Shown here piece by piece: positions 43,701 to 52,126 of a stretch of 62,276 nucleotides of DNA (the stretch's first letter is position 1; each line of letters begins with the position of its first letter). A model generated the notes under the pieces. The model was not told the DNA's origin. It did no database searches and saw nothing but the letters and a program-made list of their open reading frames with translations. Origin of the DNA: Candidatus Krumholzibacteriota bacterium (GTDB lineage Bacteria > Krumholzibacteriota > Krumholzibacteriia > JAJRXK01); assembly GCA_024276305.1 (NCBI GenBank), contig JAJRXK010000065.1, positions 1 through 62,276 on the forward strand, written 5' to 3'. The translations under genes and the position numbers were made by a program.

Positions 43701-44561
43701 AACAAGCGGGCCGACTCGGCCTATCGCTTCGGATTCACCGCGCGCCCCCAGATCGCGCCCTCCGAGGAACTGATCGTGGGACGCAACAACGACGGGACCT
43801 TCCAGACACAGCCCTTCAACTCCGAACGACGGGAGTATCGGACCCGATACAGTTTGAACTCGCAGAGCCAGGTCTTTCGCGATGTGCGCGTCGATCTGAG
43901 CTATACGAGGCAGTCAGGCCGCCGGGAGGGAACCCGCGGGGCATCGGCGAATTACAACTGGGAGATGCCGCTGGGGATTCGCATCTCTCGGGTGCACGAG
44001 TGGCGGATCTTCGGAGACCTGTTCTCCGCCTCGTCGATCGACGTGAATCTCCGCCGCAGCAAGCGGGTCGACCGCATCGTGACGGGACAGACGAGTTTTC
44101 CGAAGACGACCTGGGCAATTCAGCCCCGGTGGACCTTCCGGTTCCAGAACGAACTCGACGCGAATCTCAACGTGAATTTCAGTCGGGACAGCACTCCGAG
44201 TTCGGCGTCGATCCTGAAATCTCGCCAGTTGCGTGTGGATCTGAAGCTGCAGAAGAACTTCGATGCCAATGGCCGTTTGGCCTTTTTGCGTTTCGGTCAA
44301 CGGGGCACCGGAACGACCATCGACATGAACGTGAATGTCGCGTTCTCCTCGCAGCGCAGTGCGCGGGTAGTGACTGGAAGCAACATCGAAGATCAGCCCC
44401 GAGGGCGAGACACCCTGTCGGTGACCCCTCAATTCAGTTATCAATTCAATCGCAACTTGCGGGCGGGGTTGCAATTGGAGTTTTCTCGTTCGAAGGACAT
44501 CACCCGGAATGCGACGACGAAGACCTTCGGTCTCTTCTTCGACGCGACCATGACCTTCTAG
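37722..44561 (+). CDS. sprA: SprA/Sov family outer-membrane protein (type IX secretion translocon homologue)
   Basis: A 2279-residue protein of the SprA family, the giant beta-barrel through which type IX secretion substrates cross the outer membrane. It has a signal peptide with predicted cleavage after VSA (residue 30), leaving N-terminal Gln. Family-like pieces include ISGQLNFKLGGRS, MEQSLRVNMDGQVGEKIKVKV, IRAGNIDVTLPGSRLLGVG, KGGLFGVKVVGAVGPVDFT, VNLNGRVL-type beta repeats and many Arg/Asn/Tyr-rich barrel strands to the C-terminal MTF. A Pro/Glu-rich insert (~1840-1960) is unusual and probably extracellular or periplasmic. Start GTG 37722. No other T9SS gene lies in the window. The glutaminyl-cyclase-like gene starts nine bases after its stop. 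Confidence 0.88.
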   Translation: MRRRRWVRATIGGTTLFCLLFLMPSTRVSAQLEQPLYPRDHQVFNLILRHSDDPDLLTPREAALRQKLLDVGVDPLRGGRPTTLSHFQRYLADQVGWDLLALPRQVEILEIDWERGLAIVFRFPETNLFYTDVDTNVVGIAFEAPRDMADSTLGIDVSSIEAWQREWVAVGLQDQLRRQLASRSAAAAQQHDLLNFTIPVQLPRTIERVIGRGDATSIRISGQLNFKLGGRSTVRSDFVPNEIQASQSLFPSLEMEQSLRVNMDGQVGEKIKVKVRHDSNQIGAQATEVKIAFEGDEDDIIRTIRAGNIDVTLPGSRLLGVGANKGGLFGVKVVGAVGPVDFTLLTSKEQSQSNEQNFSQSGGAEDEFVIDAWDYARHRFFTLNAPAPVYFADQPGAPADEFATRFLPNWEIDAASISVYTQAAPGPGDENFFDFGVAYVDTSGIGWEGFDPVTGQVTDALTASELLSLGRKRVRRDRWRRLVPDEDWTVLQDATTGKVIGIQMSKSYLDVDVLAVTYNIVDEENRVVRKVGRSVDDPGGATIDDPEEPGSPIFFFKLLKDEGDPYDPTQDIFNPTALTWEYELRNYYDLRGRGIAAEGFDFRIERNLNSLDNPQLDEELGEQNLPWFRIFGLDQVDASGNPGADDKPDITDNNIFNLNAGILQFPSRTPFAPSSADLSRWSGGDVTSLVKGDLDLATPEIYRRNLTNQEDRSNASKFRLVVKQTSVSSRLRLNAFNIQEGSEEVSLNGRVLQRDIDYTIDYFSGEVNLIGEAAASLNAQTNISVKFEVDPLFGGGRTSLSGMNLTYHLGTQNQMSTTWLLQSKPNNSSKPRLGEEPSKSWVGNLSGKFHLEPGWVRSLANLLPRVNSDQQVAINFDGEVAVSVPNPNTKNVAYVEDFESVDQSVNVSMSTDGWIWASLPAEYEKGLGHRDYGPEDRAYAGWHRAQPGVKREYLNPTLSDQERRDIVPAMELRVVSTDTTGTWRPNEYAGIMRSLGGEVDLSQSQFLEFWVDDGTGNVAPDSANRPGILHFDFGFINEDSFWKKDADGNWILGKFDQEDRDNDGVLNQLTEDTGLDGIKSGDPNEQPLIPNRPPLPGTNDQAGDDFSADPGNEKIFLYINGTEGNRKLDTEDINRNGVHDLTDGYFSLSVDLADTVHALVDIYRDYADRTSFIEESARNNRAWRKYRLDLRSAVTRRAGLVDGRIPGTSGAINPYSPFAPDLSRVRTLRIWYEDPSGQGPAERRIRLTEMRFLGNRWLNDRIRTVDDRIIPPAILGSEEFRLGVLNNKDNPEYRPPVFPDTRNNVAEKEQSLEFIYRDLEPGHMVRARKEIPGRLGQDFTVYRELNFFWREPRTRGLYDPQQGVLEAFYWVGSDSLNYYEIAFPFNAVDTDADGWQECRIDLAEMTNVKFNPLEDLNPGVEGTPQVRRGTVFDRLTREPYVITVRGRPDLTRVQRFYAGVRYPTWVVGPSGVGPKLSGEVLFNEIRLKEVDDRVGHAQRYATSVLIPGLADIQVDWSQTDAEFRGLNATKGSQVLQRRWSARASSRLQNFIPTMGLEIPFSLSRRVELGLPKFAPRTDIELIDPADQDSLRTEAVTDAFNFQVRKKNPSQYKLMRVFVDPFQYALSGSRAVRLSPTRDSRQESADTKINYDLRLRNGLTFKVPFTRTRIRYLPTQITAASSWRWDQQKVIDKRTDGTLIPRVPQLTKSSVNNLTLIFQPTQALQGNLAVSSNRNLILGSQKFLGLDVGREVTFSQGLTLTYKPGWKLLRWAKPNVDYKVGYTENRRPGVRQSTPNVGLPDAEDGFLGKPGQVRDMTSNQDITVKGQLDLFSWLKKRFDKKSTAPPPSTARRRNQRQRGQLGRAARTLPPPAAVVPPPTPGAAAADSSAQAGESEPGIDPGVDPGEAPVPEEGTVPAPPSPATEEFVPPVREEPVDSGVEVFEDEADSLGEGEPEFRPGEAFAALVRPFKNLFVNLQPIRSTWTRNRATNYTRVNKRADSAYRFGFTARPQIAPSEELIVGRNNDGTFQTQPFNSERREYRTRYSLNSQSQVFRDVRVDLSYTRQSGRREGTRGASANYNWEMPLGIRISRVHEWRIFGDLFSASSIDVNLRRSKRVDRIVTGQTSFPKTTWAIQPRWTFRFQNELDANLNVNFSRDSTPSSASILKSRQLRVDLKLQKNFDANGRLAFLRFGQRGTGTTIDMNVNVAFSSQRSARVVTGSNIEDQPRGRDTLSVTPQFSYQFNRNLRAGLQLEFSRSKDITRNATTKTFGLFFDATMTF

Positions 44562-44569
44562 GAGTTGCC

Positions 44570-45472
44570 ATGCAGCATGCCATGCTCTGGGTTGCCTTCG
44601 CCTGGACGCTTCTCTCAGCCGTCGCTCCTGTCGACGCTGCGCCGAAATTCGATGCCCAGCGGGCCTGGTCGCACATGGAGACCCAGCTCTCCTTCGGTTC
44701 GCGGGCGCCCGGTCGAGAGGGCCACGAGCGTTGCCTCGGCTGGATGCGGGCGACTCTCGACTCGCTGGCGGATCGAGTCCAGGTCCACAGCTTTTCGATG
44801 GAGGATCCCTACGGGGAGGGACGCCTCGAGTTGACGAACCTGCGCGCGGTCTATCGGCCCGAGGCGAGGACTCGGATCGCTCTGGCCGCTCATTGGGACA
44901 CTCGGCCCTTCGCCGACCGAGATCCGGAGCATCCGGATCGCCCGCTTCCCGGGGCGAATGACGGCGCGAGTGGGGTGGCGGTGCTCATGGAGCTGGCCCG
45001 GGTGTTCGCCGAGCATCGTCCTCCGGTGGGAGTGGATCTTCTCTTCTTCGACGGGGAGGATTACGGGAGAGAGGGAGATCCGGATCATTACTTGTTGGGA
45101 AGTCGTCGCTTCGTCCAGGACCACCCGGAGTACCGGCCACGCGCCCTGATTCTCCTGGACATGGTGGGAGACCGGGACCTTCGCATTCCCTACGAGCGTT
45201 ACTCCGCCACCATGGCTCCCCATCTCGCGAGAGCCGTCTTCGACCGGGCTCGGGCCCTCGGCCTTCCGGCCTTCGTTCCGGTGATGGGAGCCCCCATCCT
45301 CGACGACCACATGCCCTTTCTGAACGCGGGGATCGATGCTCTCGACCTCATCGACTTCGACTACGCTCCTTGGCACACGCTGGCGGACGATCTCGACGCT
45401 TGCAGTCCTCAGAGCCTGGAGCAAGTGGGAATCCTGCTCGTTTCGCTGGTCTACGAGGGCCTGGGATACTGA
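44570..45472 (+). CDS. M28-family glutaminyl-cyclase-like zinc protein
   Basis: A 300-residue secreted or periplasmic M28-fold protein (signal peptide ~1-23). The pattern fits glutaminyl-peptide cyclotransferase better than an aminopeptidase: HWDTRP, single-zinc ligands D131 (GANDGASG), E163/D164 (FFDGEDYG) and H269 (PWHTLADD), plus catalytic D246 in DDHMPF. A QC would convert N-terminal Gln of exported proteins to pyroglutamate. The preceding SprA is predicted to expose exactly such an N-terminal Gln after signal cleavage. ATG 44570 has GGAG upstream and lies nine bases after sprA, so co-expression is likely. A peptidase role cannot be excluded. Confidence 0.82.
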   Translation: MQHAMLWVAFAWTLLSAVAPVDAAPKFDAQRAWSHMETQLSFGSRAPGREGHERCLGWMRATLDSLADRVQVHSFSMEDPYGEGRLELTNLRAVYRPEARTRIALAAHWDTRPFADRDPEHPDRPLPGANDGASGVAVLMELARVFAEHRPPVGVDLLFFDGEDYGREGDPDHYLLGSRRFVQDHPEYRPRALILLDMVGDRDLRIPYERYSATMAPHLARAVFDRARALGLPAFVPVMGAPILDDHMPFLNAGIDALDLIDFDYAPWHTLADDLDACSPQSLEQVGILLVSLVYEGLGY

Positions 45473-45719
45473 TCTCAACCGCGTCGAGGCGCTTGCCACA
45501 TCCCGGATTCTGTGTTATCCCCTGCGAGTGGGAAGTGGGCGGGATCGTCCTCTTTTTTTTTGGGGAAGGTCCGTCCGCTTGCCGTGGGCCGGTTGCCCGA
45601 GGGGTAGGCCGGTGGGTGGTCGGGCTGTGCCCGAGCGCCTTTCGGCGCCGATGGCGCGGAATGGCAATTGACAACGAGTTGCGGGCCCGAATGGGCCGTC
45701 GGTGAGATGGGAGGCAGCG

Positions 45720-46244
45720 ATGTCGTCGAACGACGCGCTCCATGACCGCCTCGTGGAGCTGGCTCAACCGGAGCTGGATCTGCTGGGGGTGGAATTGGTC
45801 GAGTTGGAGATCCTCCGCGGAGGAGGGCGCCTCACCCTGCGATTCGCGGTCGAGAAGCCGGTCGATCCCGGAGCTTCTGCGGAGGCTCATATCGGAATCG
45901 ACGAGTGTGCGCGGGCGAGTCGTGCGATTGCGCGGGTGCTCGAGGCCGAAGACGAGGAGTCCGGGTTGCTGCCCGGTCGCTTCACCATCGAGGTGACGAG
46001 CCCGGGGATCTTTCGGCGATTGAGTCGGCCCGAACACTTCGCCCGTTTCGTGGGTCGCAAGGCGAAGTTCGTGTTGCAACCCGGCGAGGGCCCGACCGAG
46101 CTCCGAGGAACTCTGGCCGGGATCGATTCGGACGAGGTCGAGGTGGTGGTCGAGAAGGGGGAGCCGCAGAGGATCCCGCTGGCTCGGATTCTGAAGGCCC
46201 ACCTCGACCCGGACTTGGATTTCGGTCGTCGCGACAAGCGATGA
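45720..46244 (+). CDS. rimP: ribosome maturation factor RimP
   Basis: A 174-residue RimP that assists 30S assembly. The N-terminal domain contains LLGVELVELEILRGGGRLTLRFAVE and the IGIDECARASRAIARVLE helix; VTSPGIFRRLSRPEHFARFVGRKAKF is the strongly conserved centre; a C-terminal SH3-like domain ends in IPLARILKAHLDPDLDF. ATG 45720 has GGGAGG upstream. It opens the rimP-nusA-infB block. The 247 bp before it contain a T9 tract near 45553-45561 but no clear promoter pair. Confidence 0.94.
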   Translation: MSSNDALHDRLVELAQPELDLLGVELVELEILRGGGRLTLRFAVEKPVDPGASAEAHIGIDECARASRAIARVLEAEDEESGLLPGRFTIEVTSPGIFRRLSRPEHFARFVGRKAKFVLQPGEGPTELRGTLAGIDSDEVEVVVEKGEPQRIPLARILKAHLDPDLDFGRRDKR

Positions 46245-46260
46245 CCAGTGAGGAAGAATC

Positions 46261-47730
46261 ATGGAGTCGATGGATTACAACATCGTAGAAGCTCTGCAGG
46301 CGGTCGTGCGTGAGAAGAACGTCGAGACGTCGGTGCTCATGGACAGCCTGGTGGTGGGTCTACAGTCCGCGGCCAAGAAGAAGGTCGGACTGAACGCAGA
46401 CATCCAGGTCGTCGTGGACGAGGACACCGGGGGCATCGAGATCGCTCAGCGGAAGACGGTGGTGGAGCGGGTCATCGACTCCGAGACTCAGATCTCCGTG
46501 GAGGACGCCCAGGTCGAGTATGGGGACGGCGTCGACGTTGGCGACGTGGTCAAGACCTACCTCGATTACAACGACTTCGGTCGCAACGCCATCGGAGTGG
46601 CCAAGCAGGTGCTCATGCAGAAGGTCCGTGACGCGGAGCGGGCGCAGATCTTCGAGATGTTCCGGGATCAAGTCGGGGAAGTGGTCGTGGGCACCGTCCA
46701 GCAGGTGGATCGCGGGAATGTCATGGTCAATCTGGGGCGTGTCGAAGCACTGCTGCCCTTCCGGGAGCGGATCCGTGGCGAGAACTACCATCAGAACAAG
46801 ACTCTCAAGGCCTTCGTGATCGAAGTCCAGAACTCCCCCCGGGGGCCTCAGGTCATCATCAGCCGGACTCATCCTGGTTTCTTGAAAGCCCTCTTCGAGG
46901 CCGAAGTGCCGGAAATCGAAGAGAATATCGTCGAGATCAAAGCGGCTGCGCGCGAACCCGGAACCCGCAGCAAGATCGCAGTGGTGAGCCACGACGAACG
47001 GGTCGATGCCGTCGGCTCCTGCGTGGGAATGAAGGGCAGCCGGGTACAGGCCGTGACCCGAGAGCTGTCGGGCGAAAAGATCGACATCGTACCCTGGAGC
47101 GACGATCCCATGGCCTTGATCACACGGGCATTGAGTCCGGCGCGCGTGCATCAGATCATTCCGGACGAAGAGAATCACTCCGTGGTCGCGGTGGTCGACG
47201 ACGATCAGCTCAGTCTGGCCATCGGTCGTGAGGGCAAGAATGTTCGGCTCGCGGCGAAGCTGACGGGTTGGAAGATCGACCTCGTGAGCACGACTGAGCA
47301 TCAGCTGCGTGAGCGTCTGACCAGTGAGCTTTCGATGGGTATCGAGCAGATGTCTGGGGTCACCGAGGAACTCGCGGTGACGATCAAGGACGCCGGGATT
47401 ACCACCGTCGAGGAGATGGCCGCCGCGACCGTGGACCAGATCATGCTCCTGGCCGGCCTCGAGGCCGAGGTGGCGAGGGATCTCATCGAGACCGCGCGCG
47501 CTACCCTCGAGGAGATGCGCAAGCAAGTCGAAGAGATCATCGTTCGCGAGAAGGAAGAGGCCGCTGCCGCGCTCTCCGAAGAGGACCTCTTCGGAGGTGC
47601 ACAGGTCGAGGAGGAGAAACTCGACGAGGCAGAGATCTTCGGTGAGAGCGAGGCCGAGGAAAAGTCCGGGGATTCCACGGAGGAGAAGAAGCTCACCGAA
47701 GAGGATCTCTTCGGTGGGGCGAGCGACTGA
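46261..47730 (+). CDS. nusA: transcription termination/antitermination protein NusA
   Basis: A 489-residue RNA-polymerase-binding factor controlling pausing, termination and antitermination. It has the N-terminal polymerase-binding domain (~1-125), S1 domain (VGEVVVGTVQQVDRGNVMVNLGR), two KH domains (RVDAVGSCVGMKGSRVQ, SLAIGREGKNVRLAAKLTG) and a helix-hairpin-helix repeat (~365-425). A highly acidic tail follows in which EEDLFGGA occurs twice (around residues 440 and 482). Starts 16 bp after rimP and ends two bases before the L7Ae-like gene. Confidence 0.96.
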   Translation: MESMDYNIVEALQAVVREKNVETSVLMDSLVVGLQSAAKKKVGLNADIQVVVDEDTGGIEIAQRKTVVERVIDSETQISVEDAQVEYGDGVDVGDVVKTYLDYNDFGRNAIGVAKQVLMQKVRDAERAQIFEMFRDQVGEVVVGTVQQVDRGNVMVNLGRVEALLPFRERIRGENYHQNKTLKAFVIEVQNSPRGPQVIISRTHPGFLKALFEAEVPEIEENIVEIKAAAREPGTRSKIAVVSHDERVDAVGSCVGMKGSRVQAVTRELSGEKIDIVPWSDDPMALITRALSPARVHQIIPDEENHSVVAVVDDDQLSLAIGREGKNVRLAAKLTGWKIDLVSTTEHQLRERLTSELSMGIEQMSGVTEELAVTIKDAGITTVEEMAAATVDQIMLLAGLEAEVARDLIETARATLEEMRKQVEEIIVREKEEAAAALSEEDLFGGAQVEEEKLDEAEIFGESEAEEKSGDSTEEKKLTEEDLFGGASD

Positions 47731-47732
47731 TC

Positions 47733-48047
47733 GTGGTTGCTCAGCGGGAGGCGGTGCTGAGGTTGCTGGGATTGGCGCTGCGTGCAGGGCGTCTTCAGCT
47801 CGGCGCGGGGCCAGTGCTGCGAGCTCTCGAGCGTGAGGCACCGGGCATCGTCTTCTTGGCAAGAGATGCTGGGCGCAGTGTGGCGCGCAGCGTGCGGCAT
47901 GCGGGAGAGAAATCGCGCATCGAAGATCAGCTCCTCGATGCGGAGGATCTTTCCGGTGCCTTCGGCCGGAGACAGTTGTCGGTGGTGTCCGTGCACTCCC
48001 CCGACTTCGTCGATGGCCTCGAGAAACTATTGTCCGAGACGAGGTGA
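47733..48047 (+). CDS. L7Ae/L30e/YlxQ-family RNA-binding protein
   Basis: A 104-residue protein matching the YlxQ-type L7Ae fold found between nusA and infB in many bacteria: LLGLALRAGRLQLGAGPVL, IVFLARDAGRSVARSV and DLSGAFGRRQLSVVSV. These proteins bind kink-turn RNA. The usual preceding YlxR gene is absent. GTG 47733 follows the nusA stop by two bases. infB starts six bases after its end. Confidence 0.85.
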   Translation: MVAQREAVLRLLGLALRAGRLQLGAGPVLRALEREAPGIVFLARDAGRSVARSVRHAGEKSRIEDQLLDAEDLSGAFGRRQLSVVSVHSPDFVDGLEKLLSETR

Positions 48048-48053
48048 GCCACC

Positions 48054-50726
48054 TTGGCGGAGAAGAATCGAGTTTACGAAGTGGCGCGAGCCCACGAACT
48101 CACCAGTAAGGCCCTGATTGCGGTCTTGCAGGAATTGGGTGTGATGGCGAAGTCCCATATGTCGGTGCTCACGGACGAAGACCTGGCGCTGGTGGAGAAG
48201 CATTTCTCCCGGCTCGAGGCACACGGAGAAAAAGTGATCGAAAACGCGCCGAGAGTCGAAGTCGAAAAGGGCAAATCGCGACCCAAGCGAATGTCGGCCC
48301 GCGAAAAGCTGGAGGCGAAGCGCGCCGAACGCGAAGCGCAGAAGAAGGCCGCCGCCGCTCCGCCGACCGATGCGGAGTCGGAGTCGGTAGAGGAGGAGGA
48401 AAGCCCCGCTCCCAAGAAGACACTGCGGAAGGTCGAGGTTTCGACTTCGCTTCCGGAGAAGATCGAGGCCAAGCCTCGACTGCGAAAGATGCAGATCGTC
48501 GAGCCGGTGGGGCTCCCGCAGGCCGAGACTCCGCCTCCGGCCGACGAGACTCCGGCGTCACCGCCTCCACCCCGGCGAACCACGCAGAAAGTGAATCTGA
48601 GTGCGATCAGCGAGGCCGCGGCCAAGACGCGGGCCCAAATGGCCGACGAGATGCGGACGAAAGTCGCTGCCCCGACGCCTCAGCGCAAGCCGAAGCGCAA
48701 GGAGCGGGAGGAGAGCCGGCCATCCGGACGGCCCGCGGGGCGGGGAGCCGACGAGCACCAGCCGCGGCCCATCGATCCGAACGCCATCCGCAGCAGTGTT
48801 CAGAAGGCTCTCGGTGGCATCAACGTGCGACGCGGAGGACCGCCTCGCGGTGGTCAGTCCCGGGGAAGCGCTCCGCCGTCGAAGGGCCGAAAGGGGTCGA
48901 GGCACATCCGTGAAGAGAAGCGCGAGAAGGTGGCGAGGCATCGGGCCCGCGAGGAAGCCGCGCGGGCTCGCACCGACGAGCTTCGTCTGACGGAGTTCAT
49001 CACCGTTCAGGAACTCGCGGAGAAGCTCGAGACCAAGCCGCAGGAGCTGATCGTGAAGCTCATGGGGCTCGGTGTTATGGCGACGATCAATCAACGGCTC
49101 GAGCGCGAGCAGGTCGAACTTCTCGTCGCCGATTACGAGGACTTGTCGATCCATTGGCTCGACACTTCGGCCGGCGAAGACATCGAGATCGACGAGGACG
49201 AAGGCGAGGAGATGCCGCGTCCTCCGGTGGTCACGGTCATGGGGCATGTGGACCACGGCAAGACGACCCTGCTCGATCACCTTCGGTCGACGAATGTCAC
49301 TGCGGGGGAGGCCGGCGGGATCACCCAGCACATCGGGGCCTATCAGATCGATACCGCACGGGGGAAGATCACCTTCCTCGATACGCCCGGCCACGAAGCC
49401 TTCACCGCCATGCGTGCGCGCGGAGCGAGGGTCACCGATATCGTGGTGGTGGTGGTCGCGGCCGACGACAAGGTCATGCCGCAGACCGTCGAAGCTCTCG
49501 ATCACGCCAAGGCATCGGGATGCCCGACGATCATCGCGATCAACAAGATCGACCTGCCGGCGGCGGACATTCTAGGAGTGAAGCAGGATCTCATGCGGCA
49601 CAACGTGCTCATCGAGGAATACGGCGGCGACGTTCAGTGCGTCGAACTGAGCGCCAAGAAGGGTTTGAACCTCGAAGCGCTTCTCGAAGCCATCGCACTG
49701 CAAGCGGAGATTCTCGAACTCAAGGCGCGACAGGATGGCCGGGCTCAGGCCACGGTGGTCGAGGCCCGCAAGGATCTCGGCCGGGGCGCGGTATTCACCG
49801 CATTGGTGACTCGGGGAACCCTGAAGATCGGCGATCCCTTCGTCGCCGGCGCGACTTCCGGTCGGGTTCGCGCGATGTTCGACGAATTCGATCAGCCGGT
49901 GGAAGAGGCTCCGCCGGCGAGGCCGGTCCTGGTACTCGGGGCTTCCGAGGTGCCGGTGGCGGGGGACCAGATGGACGTGGTTCCATCGGACAGCGAAGCC
50001 AAGGAGATCGCTTCGCGTCGCCGTCGTCTGCAGCGGGAACAGGCCCTGCACGCGTTGAAGAAGCAGCCCACTCTGGAGTCGCTCTTCGATCGGATGCAGG
50101 CCGAGGCGGACGCCGTGGAGCTGCCCCTGGTCATCAAGGGCGATGTTTCGGGCTCGGTCGAGGCGGTCGCCGATGCGTTGATGGGCCTCTCGAACGAGAA
50201 GGTGACCGTCCACGTGATCCACACCGGAGTGGGTGGAATCAACAACAACGACATCATGCTGGCGGCGGCGAGCCAAGCCATCATCATTGGCTTCAATCTG
50301 CGTCCCGATCCGGCGACGCGGGCATTTGCTCAGGAACAGCACGTGGAGGTCAAACTCTACGACATCATCTACGAGGCGGTGTCGGATGTGAAGGCCGCCA
50401 TGAAGGGGCTCCTGGCGCCTGTCGATCGCGAGGTGCGCGTGGGCTCGGCCGAGGTGCGCGAACTCTTCCGTGTGCCCAAGGTTGGGACGATCGCCGGTAG
50501 TTATGTTCTCGAAGGAGAGATCCGACGCAACTGCCGAGTACGTGTGGTGCGGGATCAGGTGCAGATCTACGATGGTCGAGTGGGATCGCTCAAACGCTTC
50601 AAGGAAGATGCCCGCAGTGTGAGCACGGGCTATGAATGTGGAATCGGCATCGAGGGCTTCGACGATGTAAAGATCGGCGACATCTTCGAGGCCTACGAGA
50701 TCGAGCAAGTCGCTCAGGAGATGTAG
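48054..50726 (+). CDS. infB: translation initiation factor IF-2
   Basis: An 890-residue initiation factor GTPase that positions initiator tRNA. The N-terminal ~300 residues are Lys/Glu/Pro/Ala-rich and variable, starting with an IF2_N domain ([23 protein letters not shown]) that is repeated near 315 ([26 protein letters not shown]). The G domain has [33 protein letters not shown] and NKIDLPAAD, followed by domains II, III and IV ending in [24 protein letters not shown] 48054 is supported by GAGGTG seven bases upstream. rbfA follows 27 bp later. Confidence 0.97.
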   Translation: MAEKNRVYEVARAHELTSKALIAVLQELGVMAKSHMSVLTDEDLALVEKHFSRLEAHGEKVIENAPRVEVEKGKSRPKRMSAREKLEAKRAEREAQKKAAAAPPTDAESESVEEEESPAPKKTLRKVEVSTSLPEKIEAKPRLRKMQIVEPVGLPQAETPPPADETPASPPPPRRTTQKVNLSAISEAAAKTRAQMADEMRTKVAAPTPQRKPKRKEREESRPSGRPAGRGADEHQPRPIDPNAIRSSVQKALGGINVRRGGPPRGGQSRGSAPPSKGRKGSRHIREEKREKVARHRAREEAARARTDELRLTEFITVQELAEKLETKPQELIVKLMGLGVMATINQRLEREQVELLVADYEDLSIHWLDTSAGEDIEIDEDEGEEMPRPPVVTVMGHVDHGKTTLLDHLRSTNVTAGEAGGITQHIGAYQIDTARGKITFLDTPGHEAFTAMRARGARVTDIVVVVVAADDKVMPQTVEALDHAKASGCPTIIAINKIDLPAADILGVKQDLMRHNVLIEEYGGDVQCVELSAKKGLNLEALLEAIALQAEILELKARQDGRAQATVVEARKDLGRGAVFTALVTRGTLKIGDPFVAGATSGRVRAMFDEFDQPVEEAPPARPVLVLGASEVPVAGDQMDVVPSDSEAKEIASRRRRLQREQALHALKKQPTLESLFDRMQAEADAVELPLVIKGDVSGSVEAVADALMGLSNEKVTVHVIHTGVGGINNNDIMLAAASQAIIIGFNLRPDPATRAFAQEQHVEVKLYDIIYEAVSDVKAAMKGLLAPVDREVRVGSAEVRELFRVPKVGTIAGSYVLEGEIRRNCRVRVVRDQVQIYDGRVGSLKRFKEDARSVSTGYECGIGIEGFDDVKIGDIFEAYEIEQVAQEM

Positions 50727-50753
50727 TCGGATCTTCGGATCCGACCCTTTGGC

Positions 50754-51128
50754 ATGAGGAATGGTCATCTCGAAGAGACGCTGCGTCGGATCTTGGCGGA
50801 GGCCATCGGGACGCAGATCGACGATCCCCGGGTGGGTTTCGTCACCGTGGCCGAGGTACGCCTCAATCGCGACAACACGGTGGCCCAGGTTTTTTACACC
50901 GTGATGGGCGATGAAGAGGCGCATCGGCTGACCCAGAGGGGACTCCGCAAGGCCACCGGTTATCTCCGGCAGATCATCGGCGAGAAGATTCGCCTGCGGG
51001 CCATCCCCGAACTCCGTTTCCGTTACGACACTTCGCTCGACCGGAGCTTTCGCTTGGAGGAAGTCCTCGACGAGATCTCCTCGACCCAATCTCCGCTGAC
51101 CGAGGACGACGGAAGCGAGAGCGCGTGA
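50754..51128 (+). CDS. rbfA: 30S ribosome-binding factor
   Basis: A 124-residue RbfA required for 16S rRNA 5' processing and cold adaptation. LEETLRRILAEAIGTQIDDPRVGFVTVAEVRL, then QVFYTVMGDEE and ATGYLRQIIGEKIRLRAIPELRFRYDTSLDRSFRLEEVL, are textbook. Its TGA overlaps the GTG of the next gene. Standard position after infB. Confidence 0.95.
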   Translation: MRNGHLEETLRRILAEAIGTQIDDPRVGFVTVAEVRLNRDNTVAQVFYTVMGDEEAHRLTQRGLRKATGYLRQIIGEKIRLRAIPELRFRYDTSLDRSFRLEEVLDEISSTQSPLTEDDGSESA

Positions 51129-52126
51129 GCGCTTCCTATCCCTACCGGGTTCCCCGCCAGTTGCGAGACTTTCTCGCGGGTTCCGGGGTGATCTGGTTGG
51201 CCACCCACGAGAGGCCTGACGCCGATGGTTATGGCAGCCTCCTGGCCTGTGGGCTGGCGCTGAGAGCCCAGGGGAGGCCGGTCTTCGCTCTGGTGGACGA
51301 CGAAGTGCCCGCTCACTTCGAGGCGCTTCCCTGGCACCTAGCGCTTCCCCGAGTCGACGCGCACACTCCTGCTCCCGATTCTCTCTTGGTCTTCGACTGC
51401 CATCGCCTCGACCGTCTGGGTCGAGCCGCGGAGAGACTGCCAGCCGGAGTGCCGGTGGCGGTGGTCGATCACCATCCCATGGACGATCGAGGCTGTCAGG
51501 CGGAGGTCGCCTGGATCGAGCCCACGGCGGCAGCGACCGCAGTGGTGGTGCTGTCTCTGCTGCGTGCTCTCCCGGATCACGTGGTCGATCCCGACCAGGC
51601 CACGTGCCTCTACGCAGCTCTGGTGACCGACACGGGTGGCTTCCGCTACGAGAACACCGGGGAGGACACCTTTCGCGCCGCAGCCGATCTGGTGGCCGCG
51701 GGTGCGGACGCCGCGGCCATCACCGAGACCTTTCTCCACCAGCGGCGCCCCGAGGCATTGCGGCTCTTGGGGCGGGTCTTCGAGCGGGTCGATTATCACG
51801 CCGAGGGTCGAGTGGCCATGGCATCGATTCCGGCGACATTACTCGCCTCCTCGGATGCGGCAGTGGGAGAAACCGAGGGCATCGTCTCGCATCTGCGTTC
51901 CGTGGCGGGAGTGCGTCTGGTGGCCTTGGGAGTCGAACAGGATCGGGCGAGATGGCGGGTCAGCCTCCGAGCCAAGCCACCCTACGTGGTCCACGACGTG
52001 GCCCGTCGTTTCGGCGGAGGAGGACACGCCGCTGCCGCCGCCTTCACTGCGGAGGGCCGGTGGGATCAACTCCAACCGCGCCTGCTCGATGCCTTGATCG
52101 AGCAGCTGGGGGAGAGCGGGGATTGA
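51125..52126 (+). CDS. nrnA: DHH/DHHA1 family nanoRNase / pAp phosphatase
   Basis: A 333-residue NrnA-type phosphoesterase that degrades short oligoribonucleotides and/or dephosphorylates 3'-phosphoadenosine 5'-phosphate. The DHH domain shows RPDADGYGS, LLVFDCHRLDR and VVDHHPMDDRG; the DTGGFRYENT block follows; the DHHA1 domain ends with FGGGGHAAAAAF. GTG 51125 overlaps the rbfA stop. Its position between rbfA and truB is conserved. The TGA overlaps the truB TTG. Confidence 0.93.
   Translation: MSASYPYRVPRQLRDFLAGSGVIWLATHERPDADGYGSLLACGLALRAQGRPVFALVDDEVPAHFEALPWHLALPRVDAHTPAPDSLLVFDCHRLDRLGRAAERLPAGVPVAVVDHHPMDDRGCQAEVAWIEPTAAATAVVVLSLLRALPDHVVDPDQATCLYAALVTDTGGFRYENTGEDTFRAAADLVAAGADAAAITETFLHQRRPEALRLLGRVFERVDYHAEGRVAMASIPATLLASSDAAVGETEGIVSHLRSVAGVRLVALGVEQDRARWRVSLRAKPPYVVHDVARRFGGGGHAAAAAFTAEGRWDQLQPRLLDALIEQLGESGD

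Noticed and set aside
43664-44569. N-terminal extension of the M28 gene across the end of sprA
   Set aside because: The open frame reads through, but the residues are an alternative-frame shadow of the SprA barrel. ATG 44570 has a ribosome binding site and begins a signal peptide.
45553-45561. T9 tract as an intrinsic terminator after the M28 gene
   Set aside because: No stable stem precedes the T-run, so termination is not supported by the sequence.
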